Assembly: GCF_002139935.1 (NCBI RefSeq)
Contig: NZ_CP015578.1
Location: forward strand, 992,001 to 1,056,000
DNA: 64,000 bases
From: Campylobacter lanienae NCTC 13004
GTDB lineage: Bacteria > Campylobacterota > Campylobacteria > Campylobacterales > Campylobacteraceae
Reading direction: 5' to 3'
A program made the position numbers and the translations under genes. A model generated the notes under the pieces. The model had not been told where the DNA came from, did no database searches, and saw only the letters and a list, made by a program, of their open reading frames with translations. Within the stretch, counting starts at the first letter, position 1. Each line of letters opens with the position of its first letter. Shown one piece after another: positions 25,759 through 35,483 of the stretch.

Positions 25759-27458
25759 ACAAGCTCTTTTAATCTAGCTAAAATATCGCTACTTGCGATC
25801 TTTTCTTTTATTAATCCATCACGGATTATTAACTCGACTTCGCCATTTGAAAGCCCCTTACCTACAACCACACCAAATGGATTACCAATCAGCTCAAAAT
25901 CCGCCATCTTAACCCCAAATCTCTCATCCCTATCATCTAAAAGCACCTCTATTTGAGCATTTTCAAGGCTATTTTCAAGCTCTAGGGCGAATTTAGCTTG
26001 GGCTTCATCTTTGAAATTTGATACTATGATATGGACGCTAAATGGAGCGCACTCTTTTTTCCATACGCATCCCTTATCATCATGGCTAGACTCTATAATC
26101 ACAGCTTCTAACCTACTCACTCCTATACCATAACAACCCATTATAAACGGCTTTGCCTTGCCATTTTCATCTAAAAATGTAGCATCCATCGCTGCTGAAT
26201 ACCTATCGCCTAATTGAAATATATGGCCGACTTCAATCCCTTTTGTAAGGCTCAATCTCCCACCATCAAGGGCTTTATCCCCATCTTTGATAGCTACTAA
26301 ATCCTTAAATCTATCTTTATTGAAATTTATAATGCTTACGCCAATAGCGTGATAATCTTTTTGATTTGCTCCGCAAATCATCTCATATTCGCCATCAAGC
26401 TCACTATCAATATAGAAATTCACCCCCTCAGGTAGCCCGATTGGCCCGCAATATCCAGCTACTAATTTAGCTTCGCTAATATCCTTTTCATCAGCGTCTA
26501 ATAGCTCTAATGCCCCACAAGCATTTAAGGCCTTAGTCTCTTGAAGTTCATCATCTCCCCTTAGAAAAAATATCACAACTTCGCTTCTATCTTCATATAT
26601 AGCTTTTTTGATAACAGCCTTAATAGTATAAAATGGATCAACTTTAAAAAACTCACTCACACTTGCGATAGTGCTACAATTAGGCGTATGAAATTTAAGC
26701 ATTCCATTGCTCTTAGGGCGCTCTAGCTCACAAGTTCGCTTAGCTCTTTTGGCCGCTTCTATATTAGCAGCGTAATCTGAGCTATCACTTATCAATATAT
26801 CATCTTCGCCATTATCAGCTAATACCATAAATTCTTTACTTCCGCTTCCACCAATTGCGCCACTATCAGCTTCAACGCATCTAAAATTTAGCCCAAGTCT
26901 AGTAAAAATCTTGCTATAAGTCTCTTGCATAAGATCAAACTCACGCTTTAAATCTTCATAACTAGAATGAAAACTATAGCTATCTTTCATTATAAACTCA
27001 CGACATCTCAAAAGCCCAAATCTAGGCCTTGCCTCATCTCTAAATTTTAATCCAATTTGATATAAATTCAAAGGTAGTTGCTTATAGCTATTTACTCTTC
27101 CACGCACCATATCCACCACGCTCTCTTCATGCGTTGGCCCTAAGATATAGTCATTGCCTTTTCTATCATTTAATCTTAAAAGCTCACTTCCAAATTTAAA
27201 AAATCTCCCACTTTGCTTCCATAATTCACTAGGCACGACAAAACTCATAGATACTTCATTTGCTCCAGCTTTATCCATCTCATCTCTAATGATATTTTCT
27301 ATCTTTCTTAAAACCCTTTTGCCAAGTGGTAAGAAGTTATAAAGCCCACTACCAGTTTGTTGGATAAATCCAGCCCTAAGCAAAAACTGATGGCTAGGCA
27401 AGGTTGCGTCTTTTGGCGCCTCTTTTAGTGTTGGGATATATAATTTGGTAAATTTCAT
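25755..27458 (-). CDS. proS: Prolyl-tRNA synthetase
   Basis: ProS charges tRNA-Pro. The bacterial-type class II order is visible: motif 2 around KFRDEARPRFGLLRCREF, an editing (INS) domain in the middle (about 225-380) and the C-terminal anticodon-binding domain. TGSGLYNFLPLGKRVL near the start is also typical. Its 567 residues are normal. It starts directly after the hemA stop and ends in a 4-base overlap with fxsA. Confidence 0.97.
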   Translation of the reverse strand: MKFTKLYIPTLKEAPKDATLPSHQFLLRAGFIQQTGSGLYNFLPLGKRVLRKIENIIRDEMDKAGANEVSMSFVVPSELWKQSGRFFKFGSELLRLNDRKGNDYILGPTHEESVVDMVRGRVNSYKQLPLNLYQIGLKFRDEARPRFGLLRCREFIMKDSYSFHSSYEDLKREFDLMQETYSKIFTRLGLNFRCVEADSGAIGGSGSKEFMVLADNGEDDILISDSSDYAANIEAAKRAKRTCELERPKSNGMLKFHTPNCSTIASVSEFFKVDPFYTIKAVIKKAIYEDRSEVVIFFLRGDDELQETKALNACGALELLDADEKDISEAKLVAGYCGPIGLPEGVNFYIDSELDGEYEMICGANQKDYHAIGVSIINFNKDRFKDLVAIKDGDKALDGGRLSLTKGIEVGHIFQLGDRYSAAMDATFLDENGKAKPFIMGCYGIGVSRLEAVIIESSHDDKGCVWKKECAPFSVHIIVSNFKDEAQAKFALELENSLENAQIEVLLDDRDERFGVKMADFELIGNPFGVVVGKGLSNGEVELIIRDGLIKEKIASSDILARLKELV

Positions 27459-28721
27459 CTACTCTTCCTCTTTTAATTCTATTTTATCAATTTTAATATC
27501 AAATAGATACTCAAGCACACCAAGTACCTCATCGCTATTTTTATCTTTTAAACGCATAGTTGGTGTGTGTAAAAATGCCTTGAAAACTTGATGAACTAGC
27601 TTTCTAGCCTCATTTTCATCACAGCGTTTGATATAGCCTTTTTTGATCGCTTTTTCTATCTCTAATTCAGCTATATTCTTAGCTTTAAATCTAAGGGCTT
27701 TTATAGCTGGCGTGCTATTTTGTGATGAGCGCCACTTGAAAAACTCGCTAGTCATCGCACCTACGATTGCATATGCCGTGCTAGCTTGCTCTTCTCTTAG
27801 CATGATATTGCTTTTTACTATACTTTCTAAGTCATCAACAGCATAAACTGATATATTATCTCTATAACTCAAATCAATATCCCTTGGCACAGCGATATCG
27901 AAAAAATATCTATTAAACTCAACTGACTCTATAATCTCATCAGTTATTATAGGCTCATTGGCGCCCGTGGCACTAAATATGAGTTGATATCTATTGATAA
28001 GCTCTTTTAATCTGCTAAATTCAGCCACGCTAGCAAGCTCACCTAGCTCACTAGCTAAATTTTTAGCTCTATTGATATCTCTATTTACTATAATTACATT
28101 GACCTTAGAGTGAATAAGATGCTTACATGCTAAGGCACTCATCTGACCAGCACCCACTACTACAGCACTCATTCCACCTAGATTGCCATATATCTCTTTG
28201 GCTTTTGCTACTGCTACACTTGAGACTGATACGGGATTTTTGCTAATTGTCGTTGCGGCTCTAATTTTAGAAGCACATTTAAAAGCAAAATGTATAGCGT
28301 AGCTGACATTATCACCGCAATTTCCATTATCATAAGCAAATTTAAAAGCCTCTTTTAACTGACCTGCTATCTGCGTTTCGCCAATTACAAGACTATCAAG
28401 TGAGCTAGCCACGGCAAATAGATGGTGGATAGCCCCATCATCTTCATATATATCAGCCCTAAGCTCCAAAGCCTCATATGGCACAAGAGTTAAAATAGAT
28501 ATTGAGTTTAAAATATGCCTAACACACTCTTTTATATCAGCTACATACGCAAAAACTTCTACTCTATTACAGGTGCTTAGCACCATGGATTCTATGATTT
28601 TTTCATTGGCGCTTAATAGTCTTAATATCTCTTTTTTGCGACTCTCATCAGCAAATGATAGCTTCTCTCTGATACTAATATCTGTATTTTTATGCGTAAA
28701 GCTAATACTTATATAATGCAT
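27459..28721 (-). CDS. hemA: Glutamyl-tRNA reductase
   Basis: HemA reduces Glu-tRNA to glutamate-1-semialdehyde, the first committed step of C5 heme synthesis. The catalytic Cys is in STCNRVEVFAY, the NADPH fold in VVVGAGQMSALACKHL, and the C-terminal dimerisation helices are complete (420 residues). The start overlaps the last base of the polyprenyl synthase stop, so the genes are coupled. Its position beside proS and hemC gives a shared aminoacyl-tRNA/heme operon. Confidence 0.97.
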   Translation of the reverse strand: MHYISISFTHKNTDISIREKLSFADESRKKEILRLLSANEKIIESMVLSTCNRVEVFAYVADIKECVRHILNSISILTLVPYEALELRADIYEDDGAIHHLFAVASSLDSLVIGETQIAGQLKEAFKFAYDNGNCGDNVSYAIHFAFKCASKIRAATTISKNPVSVSSVAVAKAKEIYGNLGGMSAVVVGAGQMSALACKHLIHSKVNVIIVNRDINRAKNLASELGELASVAEFSRLKELINRYQLIFSATGANEPIITDEIIESVEFNRYFFDIAVPRDIDLSYRDNISVYAVDDLESIVKSNIMLREEQASTAYAIVGAMTSEFFKWRSSQNSTPAIKALRFKAKNIAELEIEKAIKKGYIKRCDENEARKLVHQVFKAFLHTPTMRLKDKNSDEVLGVLEYLFDIKIDKIELKEEE

Positions 28722-29599
28722 TAAAACTCCCTATCTATCATACTTGATACTATCTCTCTTAGACTCTCATCGCTCACTGATGATATGGCTTTATAGCCAA
28801 GCTCTTTGGCAAATTCTTTGGATTTTTCAACTATGTTAAATTCGCTAAATTTATCCTTAATCCATCTAATCTGCCCATCATCTAGATCTTTACCCCAAAG
28901 GCCTTTTAATATCTCTTTGTCATCTGCGTTTAAAGCATTATATAAAAAAATATATGGAAGAGTAGTTTTACCCTCTTTATAGTCATTAAAGGCTGGTTTG
29001 CCAAGCTTATTCTCATCTGATACAATATCCAAAATATCATCAACTATCTGAAACGCTAGGCCTAAATTTTTACCATATATAGAATACGCACTCTCGTCTA
29101 ATTTGGCGATTATAGCCGCACTCCTTGCTGCTGCTTCTATCAAGACTGCCGTTTTAAGCTCTATCATTTTTAGATATTCATCTAAATTTGGGCTAAATTT
29201 ACTCCCAAGATCCACATCCATCATCTCGCCAATACTAAGATCTAAAACCGCTTTTGAGATGATTTTGGCAATTTGCGGATTTAAGCTTACAATCTCATAA
29301 AAGCCCTTAGAGTATAAGATATCACCTAGCATTATTGCGTTTTTAGAGCCAAAAAGCGCATTTATACTAGGCTTACCACGCCTAATAGTAGAGTCATCTA
29401 TAACATCATCGTGTAATAAACTTGCTAGATGTATAAGCTCTATCACCGCACAAAGTTTCAGTGAAATTTGATTTTCTCCGGCTATTTTTAAGATCAATTT
29501 GCTTCTTAATTTCTTGCCACTACTGATATTTTCAAACATATCAAGCGCTCTTTGGTAGCCACAATCTTTAATGAATTCATATAAAATCTTATCAACCAT
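28721..29599 (-). CDS. ispB: Polyprenyl diphosphate synthase
   Basis: This trans-isoprenyl diphosphate synthase (292 residues) has the first aspartate-rich motif in LLHDDVIDDSTIRRG and the second in FQIVDDILD. It builds the long isoprenoid chain, probably for menaquinone. Chain length cannot be set from motifs alone, so the octaprenyl-type symbol is tentative. It is followed by hemA with a one-base overlap. Confidence 0.88.
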   Translation of the reverse strand: MVDKILYEFIKDCGYQRALDMFENISSGKKLRSKLILKIAGENQISLKLCAVIELIHLASLLHDDVIDDSTIRRGKPSINALFGSKNAIMLGDILYSKGFYEIVSLNPQIAKIISKAVLDLSIGEMMDVDLGSKFSPNLDEYLKMIELKTAVLIEAAARSAAIIAKLDESAYSIYGKNLGLAFQIVDDILDIVSDENKLGKPAFNDYKEGKTTLPYIFLYNALNADDKEILKGLWGKDLDDGQIRWIKDKFSEFNIVEKSKEFAKELGYKAISSVSDESLREIVSSMIDREF

Positions 29600-29607
29600 A
29601 ACCCATC

Positions 29608-30036
29608 CTATCTATCTGGTATATACTCTATCTCCACTCTAGAGGTCTTATCCATTATATATGTATCAAAAACCACCGTACCATCATAACTTCTATACTC
29701 TTTGAAATTCAAATACAAATCCACGCTATCATTAAGCGGATTTTTGATAAAAGCAAGAATAGGCTGATGATACATCTCTAATCCCCTTCTAAGACTAAGC
29801 ACTATCTGTCGTGGGTAATTTCTAAATTTGGTATGTACAACTAAATTTGTATTATCATAAAGCGTCCATGAAAACTCAAATTCATCACGAATCAAGTGAA
29901 GTCTATCTATCAATATCACCTTGGCTTTTTCATCTTTTTTAAGGATAAATTCCTTATGATGCGTCCATTTTGGTGCTACACCAAAAAGCATACCAACACA
30001 AAAAAACGGCAAAAACCAAAGAGCCAATCTACTCAT
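29608..30036 (-). CDS. Conserved hypothetical secreted protein
   Basis: The 142-residue protein starts with a hydrophobic signal (LALWFLPFFCVGMLFGVA), so it is probably exported to the periplasm. The rest is beta-rich (HHKEFILKKDEKAKVILIDR, then SWTLYDNTNLVVHTKF) and has no motif I recognise. It sits between DUF2018 (8-base overlap) and ispB (8-base gap). From memory the same order occurs in C. jejuni (Cj0539-Cj0545), so it is a core gene of unknown role. Confidence 0.75.
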   Translation of the reverse strand: MSRLALWFLPFFCVGMLFGVAPKWTHHKEFILKKDEKAKVILIDRLHLIRDEFEFSWTLYDNTNLVVHTKFRNYPRQIVLSLRRGLEMYHQPILAFIKNPLNDSVDLYLNFKEYRSYDGTVVFDTYIMDKTSRVEIEYIPDR

Positions 30037-30301
30037 TTTGAGTTAAAATTTTCCCTGTGATATCGATATAAATATCATTTAATCCATCTTTTATAGCTTG
30101 TGGATTTAGGGCTTTAAAGCTATCTATTTGCGTTTGAGTAATCCCGCTACTCTCAGCTAATTCTCTTAAAGCTACAAGCTCGATAAAGAGATTTTCTATC
30201 TCATTTTCTACTATATTTCGATTAGCATTATAGACTATATCAAAAAATTTATCCCGTGGCTCACCGCCAAAAATATCATCAAATATCAAATTACACTCCA
30301 T
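30029..30301 (-). CDS. DUF2018 family protein
   Basis: This small soluble protein of 90 residues is predicted almost all helical. GGEPRDKFFDIV near the start and the SSGITQTQIDSF segment match DUF2018, which is confined to Campylobacter and relatives as far as I recall. No catalytic residues are evident. It lies 8 bases after ftsK and overlaps the next gene. Confidence 0.8.
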   Translation of the reverse strand: MECNLIFDDIFGGEPRDKFFDIVYNANRNIVENEIENLFIELVALRELAESSGITQTQIDSFKALNPQAIKDGLNDIYIDITGKILTQNE

Positions 30302-30309
30302 AAATAAAT

Positions 30310-32490
30310 TTAACGAATTATCTCCCTTTGCCCTTTGGCATTTGGTGGGGTTAAAACTCCATTTTGCTCTAACTGCTCTACTATACTAGCGGCTCTATTA
30401 TAGCCTACTTTTAACCGCCTTTGTAAGTAGCTAATAGAGGTCTTCTCTTCACTTAAAACTATCGCTTTAGCCTCATCATAAAGCTCATCTATCTCACCAC
30501 TAAACTCACCACTTCCACCGCCACTAGAGCTATCATCTTTTAAAAAGCTCTCTTGATAAACTACACTCTCTTGAGCTTTTAAAAACTCGGCTATATGATC
30601 AATCTCCTCTTCACTAGCAAATGGCGCATGTAGCCTGACTACTCCAGGGCTTCCAGGTGGTGTAAAGAGCATATCTCCACGCCCTAGCAAACTCTCTGCT
30701 CCCATCTGATCTAAGATAACCTTGCTATCGATTTTTTGCCCTACTCTATAGCTTATGCGACTTGGTAAATTCGCCTTTATAAGTCCAGTTACTACATCTA
30801 CACTTGGGCGTTGTGTTGCTACTATTAGATGAATTCCACTAGCCCTAGCCATTTGAGCCAAGCGACCGATATGAAACTCCACATCCTTGCCGCTTGTCAT
30901 CATAAGATCAGCCAACTCATCTATTATAACTACTATAAAAGGCAAGGTCTCACCGCCTTCTTTTTTCATTTTTTCGTTGTAGCTCTCTATATTTTTTGTG
31001 CGAGTTTGGCTCATTATCCTATATCTACGCTCCATTTCAGCAACCAAATTCGCTAAGACCGCTATGGCCTTTTTAGGCTCAGTTATAACTGGAGTTAGCA
31101 AGTGCGGTATATCATTATACATACTAAACTCAAGCATCTTAGGATCTATCATTATAAGGCGCAGAGTTTTAGGTGAATTACGATACAAAAGGCTTAAAAC
31201 CATCGCATTGATCCCAACACTTTTGCCACTTCCTGTGGTTCCAGCGATTAAAAGGTGTGGTAATTTTTTAAGGTCAGTTATAAATGGATCGCCTACGATA
31301 TCCTTGCCAAGTGCTAAGGTAAGCTCGCTTTTGGCATTTTTATAGATATCGCTTTGTAATATCTCTTTTAGATATATAGTCTCTATATTTTTATTTGGAA
31401 TCTCTATCCCAACTACATCTTTGCCAGGGATTGGGGCTTGAATTCTAATAGTTTGAGCTTTAAGAGCCATCGCCAAATCATCTTGTAGGGTCAAAATTTT
31501 GCTTACCTTGACATGAACTGCGGGCTTAAACTCAAAAGTCGTTACCACAGGCCCAGAGTATGTTCGCACCACATCTCCATCTATCTTAAATCTTCTTAAT
31601 TTATCTAATAAATCAGCGATTTTTTGGTCAATTTCAGCTTCATTTATGCTCTTACTTCGCTTCGGTGGATCCTTTAAAAAATCAAGCGTTGGTAGTTTAA
31701 AATCTTTTGGCTTTTCTATTTTGCCCTTTTCTATCTGATTTAAAAGCTCTTTATTTTCAGCCACTTCATTAAGGATAATAGCGCCACTTGGCGTAGATAT
31801 CGGCTCATGAGAATCTAAATTCTCATCTAAATCATCTTTTGACTCTTGAGTAATTTGGCTATCTAAATTAGCATTTGACTGGGTATTTTGAGTTATTTCA
31901 TTATCTAGGCTTTCATCTTTTAAGCTTAAAATCTCATCGCTACTTTTCTTTGAATTTATCGTAATCTCATCACTATTTTGGTTTTTAATCTTGGTAATTT
32001 TATCCACTTTTGGCTCTTTTGGCTCTTTTGTTTGGTTAAATTTAGTTTTAGTTACAAAAGCATTTTTAATCATCACATCTAATCTATCATCAAATGTAAG
32101 CCCACAAGCGATAAAAAATATCATTAAAATAAAAATAAATGTCCCAGCACTACCGATCACACTCCTAAGAGCTTCAGAGCTAAATCCGCCAATCACACCG
32201 CCAGCCATCGGCTCAAACATAGAACAAAATAGCAAAAATGAGTAAAATAGCATTATCCCACCGATGATATTCCCAGCTATTTTTAGGTTAAATTTAGCCG
32301 ATTTATATAGCCCATAAACAGGATATAGCAAAATAAATGGATAAAAATATGACACATAGCCAAATAATCTTGTATTATACCAGCCCAAAACACCGCCATA
32401 ACTCCCCACAAAAGAGGCATTTGGAACGATAGTCGCTACACCGATATAGACAAGCACACAGACAGCCACAACAAGCAAAATCTCTCGCAA
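30310..32490 (-). CDS. ftsK: DNA translocase FtsK
   Basis: FtsK couples division to chromosome segregation, pumping DNA at the septum toward dif. The 726-residue protein has four or so N-terminal membrane helices (first 145 residues), an acidic Ser/Asp/Asn-rich linker (about 150-270), and the RecA-like motor with Walker A AGTTGSGKSVGIN, Walker B VVIIDELADLMM and the ATQRPSVDVVTG segment. A gamma winged-helix (SISYLQRRLKVGYNRAASIVEQLE) ends the protein. The start is TTG at 32490, with AAGGA about 11 bases upstream. Confidence 0.95.
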   Translation of the reverse strand: MREILLVVAVCVLVYIGVATIVPNASFVGSYGGVLGWYNTRLFGYVSYFYPFILLYPVYGLYKSAKFNLKIAGNIIGGIMLFYSFLLFCSMFEPMAGGVIGGFSSEALRSVIGSAGTFIFILMIFFIACGLTFDDRLDVMIKNAFVTKTKFNQTKEPKEPKVDKITKIKNQNSDEITINSKKSSDEILSLKDESLDNEITQNTQSNANLDSQITQESKDDLDENLDSHEPISTPSGAIILNEVAENKELLNQIEKGKIEKPKDFKLPTLDFLKDPPKRSKSINEAEIDQKIADLLDKLRRFKIDGDVVRTYSGPVVTTFEFKPAVHVKVSKILTLQDDLAMALKAQTIRIQAPIPGKDVVGIEIPNKNIETIYLKEILQSDIYKNAKSELTLALGKDIVGDPFITDLKKLPHLLIAGTTGSGKSVGINAMVLSLLYRNSPKTLRLIMIDPKMLEFSMYNDIPHLLTPVITEPKKAIAVLANLVAEMERRYRIMSQTRTKNIESYNEKMKKEGGETLPFIVVIIDELADLMMTSGKDVEFHIGRLAQMARASGIHLIVATQRPSVDVVTGLIKANLPSRISYRVGQKIDSKVILDQMGAESLLGRGDMLFTPPGSPGVVRLHAPFASEEEIDHIAEFLKAQESVVYQESFLKDDSSSGGGSGEFSGEIDELYDEAKAIVLSEEKTSISYLQRRLKVGYNRAASIVEQLEQNGVLTPPNAKGQREIIR

Positions 32491-32608
32491 AATCGCAAAA
32501 TCCTTAATAAAAATCTGAGGATTATAGCAAAATTATGGTTATATATAGTTTAATTACATTAAATTAAATTTAAATTTACAAAACCATTTGCCTATACCGA
32601 TAAGCTCT

Positions 32609-35392
32609 CTACATATAGTTTAGTAAGCTGATTTTGCCTATCATAGCTGAAGTTTGTAGCATGGCTTCAAATTGTAATAGATATTGTTTATAAATCAGCA
32701 TACTCTCACCCAAGTCAGCACCGACAATATCAGTTTTTACACTTTCTATATTGACATAGAGCATACTAGCTCTAGTCCCTGAGCTCTCTAAGACATTGGT
32801 ATATGAGCCAATTTGTGTGTGGAGTTTATTGACATGGTCTTGGATATGATCTATTCTTTTTAGAGCGCCTTGGATACCGGTAGTTCTAGCATTGTTACCA
32901 TCTGGATTTCCCCTGTAGCTACCATCTCTTACAGCTTGGATCATATCATCTAAATCTTTAAATATATCCACACTTGGCTCATCGATACTAATCATATTAT
33001 TAGCATTAAAATTAAATAGCGACCCTGCGACTGTGGAGTTAGCCTCTTTACCAAATTCAGGTTTATTAGCACTAAAAGTCTCAAAAATAGAAATTTCTAT
33101 ATTTGATACGGTTGCGCTTTTGTCTGTGATTTGCATTTGGCCTCTGTAGTTTAGCTCTACATTTACACTAGCATTAGCAGCATCTACAGCTTTATTATAA
33201 GCTTCAAATCTAGCCGTAGCATAATCTGTGTTATTAATTATAAGATCTTTTACCTTGCCTAGGGCTTCTTGTTTAACATCTCCTTGTAATGGAAAATTTA
33301 ATCCGGCTACTGCTTGATCTACTGCTTGATCTATTATAGCTTCTGTAGCGGGGTCATTAACATTGGTTTTTAATCTTGTTTTAAGATCATTAGCATTATT
33401 AATTGTTACACCTGGAAATAAATTTTGATCACTTAAATTTTTTGCTACTTGATTACCTACTCTATCATCTGGCAAGTTACCCGCTGCTACCATAGCTACT
33501 ATATCATTTAGCTGTTTATAGCTTATATCATCGGCTTGAGTTACTACTCCATCTGTGACCTTAGTCATTTCATTATACTTGCCTAGCATTATGTTGCCTT
33601 GATAGACTGGGCCACCTTGCGGAATTATCGGCGTTCCATCGGCGTTGGTTTCGGTGATGGTAAGTTGCGTGGCCTTAGGATCACTAGCTGAGAGCGGATC
33701 GCTAAAATCTATCTTAACTTGATAATATTTACCATTTTTAGATTTGATCTGCATTGTGATATTACTATCTTCATTATCTTGTAATCCCGCTCCGGCGACA
33801 TCTTTTATCTTGGTTGCATCTGTGGCAAATTCGTTTGTGCCTTTGACTACTTGTGAGACTGAGCCTGTAAGGATATTATCATTTTTTTCAAATTGTAGTT
33901 TATTATAGTCTGTGGCGTCATTTTTGACTCCTAGTATATCATTGAAGCTACTTTTGATAAATTCAGTTAGATAAACTTTACCATTTTTGACATTCTCTTC
34001 TATCGTGGCTAAATCGCTTAAATCACTCACACTCACCCAAGAGCCATCCTTATCCCTTACATTAGTGCTAGACATATTTCTTACTTGATCTGCGTCATTT
34101 GGGTCAAATTGGGTAAAGTCATTTGCATCAATACCATTATTACCTAAATCATTTAAATTTAAAGCTGATGGGTTATTGACATTTTGGATAACGGTTGTAT
34201 TATTATTTGTAGTAACTTGTAATTGATTTTGAGCATTTACACTTATAGTGTAAGTTTGATTGTTATTAATGTTTGTAGCGCTAATTTCTGTATTGCCATT
34301 AGCATCTTTTGTTGTAGTTACCTTATAATTTGCTGAAGTGGCTGGGTCGATATTAATCTCAAAGCCACCTACATTGTATTTTTCTGTCGATTTCTGTGGT
34401 GTTAGACCAAAGAGATGAAGCTCGGTCATTTGATTGCCATTTCTTATATCTTTGATCTCGATTTGACCGCTGTTATTCATCGTTACTTCTACTACTTTGT
34501 TCTTATCATCTCTATCGTTACCTAGTGCGTAACCGATATTATCTAATAAACTTTGGATTGATGAGTCTGGGGTCATAGTGATCTTAGTAGCGAAGGTAGT
34601 GCCATCTGGCTTTCTACCTTGTAAGAAAAATGTGGTATTATAATCATTGCCTAATTTATCAATGCTAAAATCATCAGTTTTAGGTGGGTTTGCTTTATTA
34701 AACTCTTCGCTTCTATAATTTTCGCCGATTAGATCCCTTAGATCATCTGTGAGTTCTACATATTTAACTGGATCATCTGGATTTTCTAATCTATTATAGT
34801 GGTTAATCAAATTTACATTTGTTGTAATAATTTTATTATAGTCATTATCCGAACCTAAAAACAAAGACTCCCCATCTATATTATACTTCGCAGTTTGACT
34901 AGTGCCGATAACGGCGCTTATAGTTTCACCATTGCCATGGTAATTGCCTAGAGTATCGATAGGCATAGTGTCAAGAGCGGTGCCTGAGAATAGGTATTGG
35001 CCATTTATAGTGGTATTAGCGATATCAATTAAATTTTGTTTAATCCCCTCTAAGTCATTAGCGATAGCATTTCTAGATGTGGCATCGTGGATATCATTAG
35101 CAGCTTGGATAAGTTTGGTTTTAAATTCAGTTAGTTTAGATACAAAGTCATTTAAAGCTTGGTCGCTATTTTTAGAAAATTCAGTCGCTTTTAAGGTGGT
35201 AGTCTCTACTTGTTTAAGCAAATTTCCCTCATACTCCAATCTAGCCGCATCTACATAGATCGCACTCCCTTCATAAGAGTGCTGGATTTTAAGCCCTGAG
35301 CTAAAGGCTTGATGGGATTGATATAAAGAGGTTGAGTTTTTTTGGTAGTTATATATATTATTGAAATTCATAAGTTGATTCGTGATACGCAT
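32609..35392 (-). CDS. flgL: Flagellar hook-filament junction protein FlgL
   Basis: FlgL (HAP3) joins hook to filament. The flagellin-like ends are clear: MRITNQLMNFNNIYNYQKN…, with conserved N-terminal helices up to about residue 140, and a C-terminal coiled-coil domain (about 820-927). The 680-residue middle is a large surface insert rich in Asn/Asp/Thr. At 927 residues it is about three times the enterobacterial protein. The start has AAAGGAG at 7 bases. A sigma-54 promoter lies 36-51 bases upstream, fitting a late rod/hook-class gene. Confidence 0.93.
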   Translation of the reverse strand: MRITNQLMNFNNIYNYQKNSTSLYQSHQAFSSGLKIQHSYEGSAIYVDAARLEYEGNLLKQVETTTLKATEFSKNSDQALNDFVSKLTEFKTKLIQAANDIHDATSRNAIANDLEGIKQNLIDIANTTINGQYLFSGTALDTMPIDTLGNYHGNGETISAVIGTSQTAKYNIDGESLFLGSDNDYNKIITTNVNLINHYNRLENPDDPVKYVELTDDLRDLIGENYRSEEFNKANPPKTDDFSIDKLGNDYNTTFFLQGRKPDGTTFATKITMTPDSSIQSLLDNIGYALGNDRDDKNKVVEVTMNNSGQIEIKDIRNGNQMTELHLFGLTPQKSTEKYNVGGFEINIDPATSANYKVTTTKDANGNTEISATNINNNQTYTISVNAQNQLQVTTNNNTTVIQNVNNPSALNLNDLGNNGIDANDFTQFDPNDADQVRNMSSTNVRDKDGSWVSVSDLSDLATIEENVKNGKVYLTEFIKSSFNDILGVKNDATDYNKLQFEKNDNILTGSVSQVVKGTNEFATDATKIKDVAGAGLQDNEDSNITMQIKSKNGKYYQVKIDFSDPLSASDPKATQLTITETNADGTPIIPQGGPVYQGNIMLGKYNEMTKVTDGVVTQADDISYKQLNDIVAMVAAGNLPDDRVGNQVAKNLSDQNLFPGVTINNANDLKTRLKTNVNDPATEAIIDQAVDQAVAGLNFPLQGDVKQEALGKVKDLIINNTDYATARFEAYNKAVDAANASVNVELNYRGQMQITDKSATVSNIEISIFETFSANKPEFGKEANSTVAGSLFNFNANNMISIDEPSVDIFKDLDDMIQAVRDGSYRGNPDGNNARTTGIQGALKRIDHIQDHVNKLHTQIGSYTNVLESSGTRASMLYVNIESVKTDIVGADLGESMLIYKQYLLQFEAMLQTSAMIGKISLLNYM

Positions 35393-35428
35393 TTTCTCTC
35401 TCCTTTAAGAAAATTATAAGCTAATTAA

Positions 35429-35443
35429 GCAAATAGCGTTCCG
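35429..35443 (-). promoter_or_regulatory. Sigma-54 promoter of flgL
   Basis: Read on the minus strand: CGGAAC-GCTAT-TTGC, matching TGGCAC-N5-TTGC with invariant GG and GC spaced 10 bases. It lies 37 bases before the flgL ATG. Confidence 0.85.
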
Positions 35444-35483
35444 AATTGATATATTTGCAAGATTTAATCTTGCAAATATAGGT

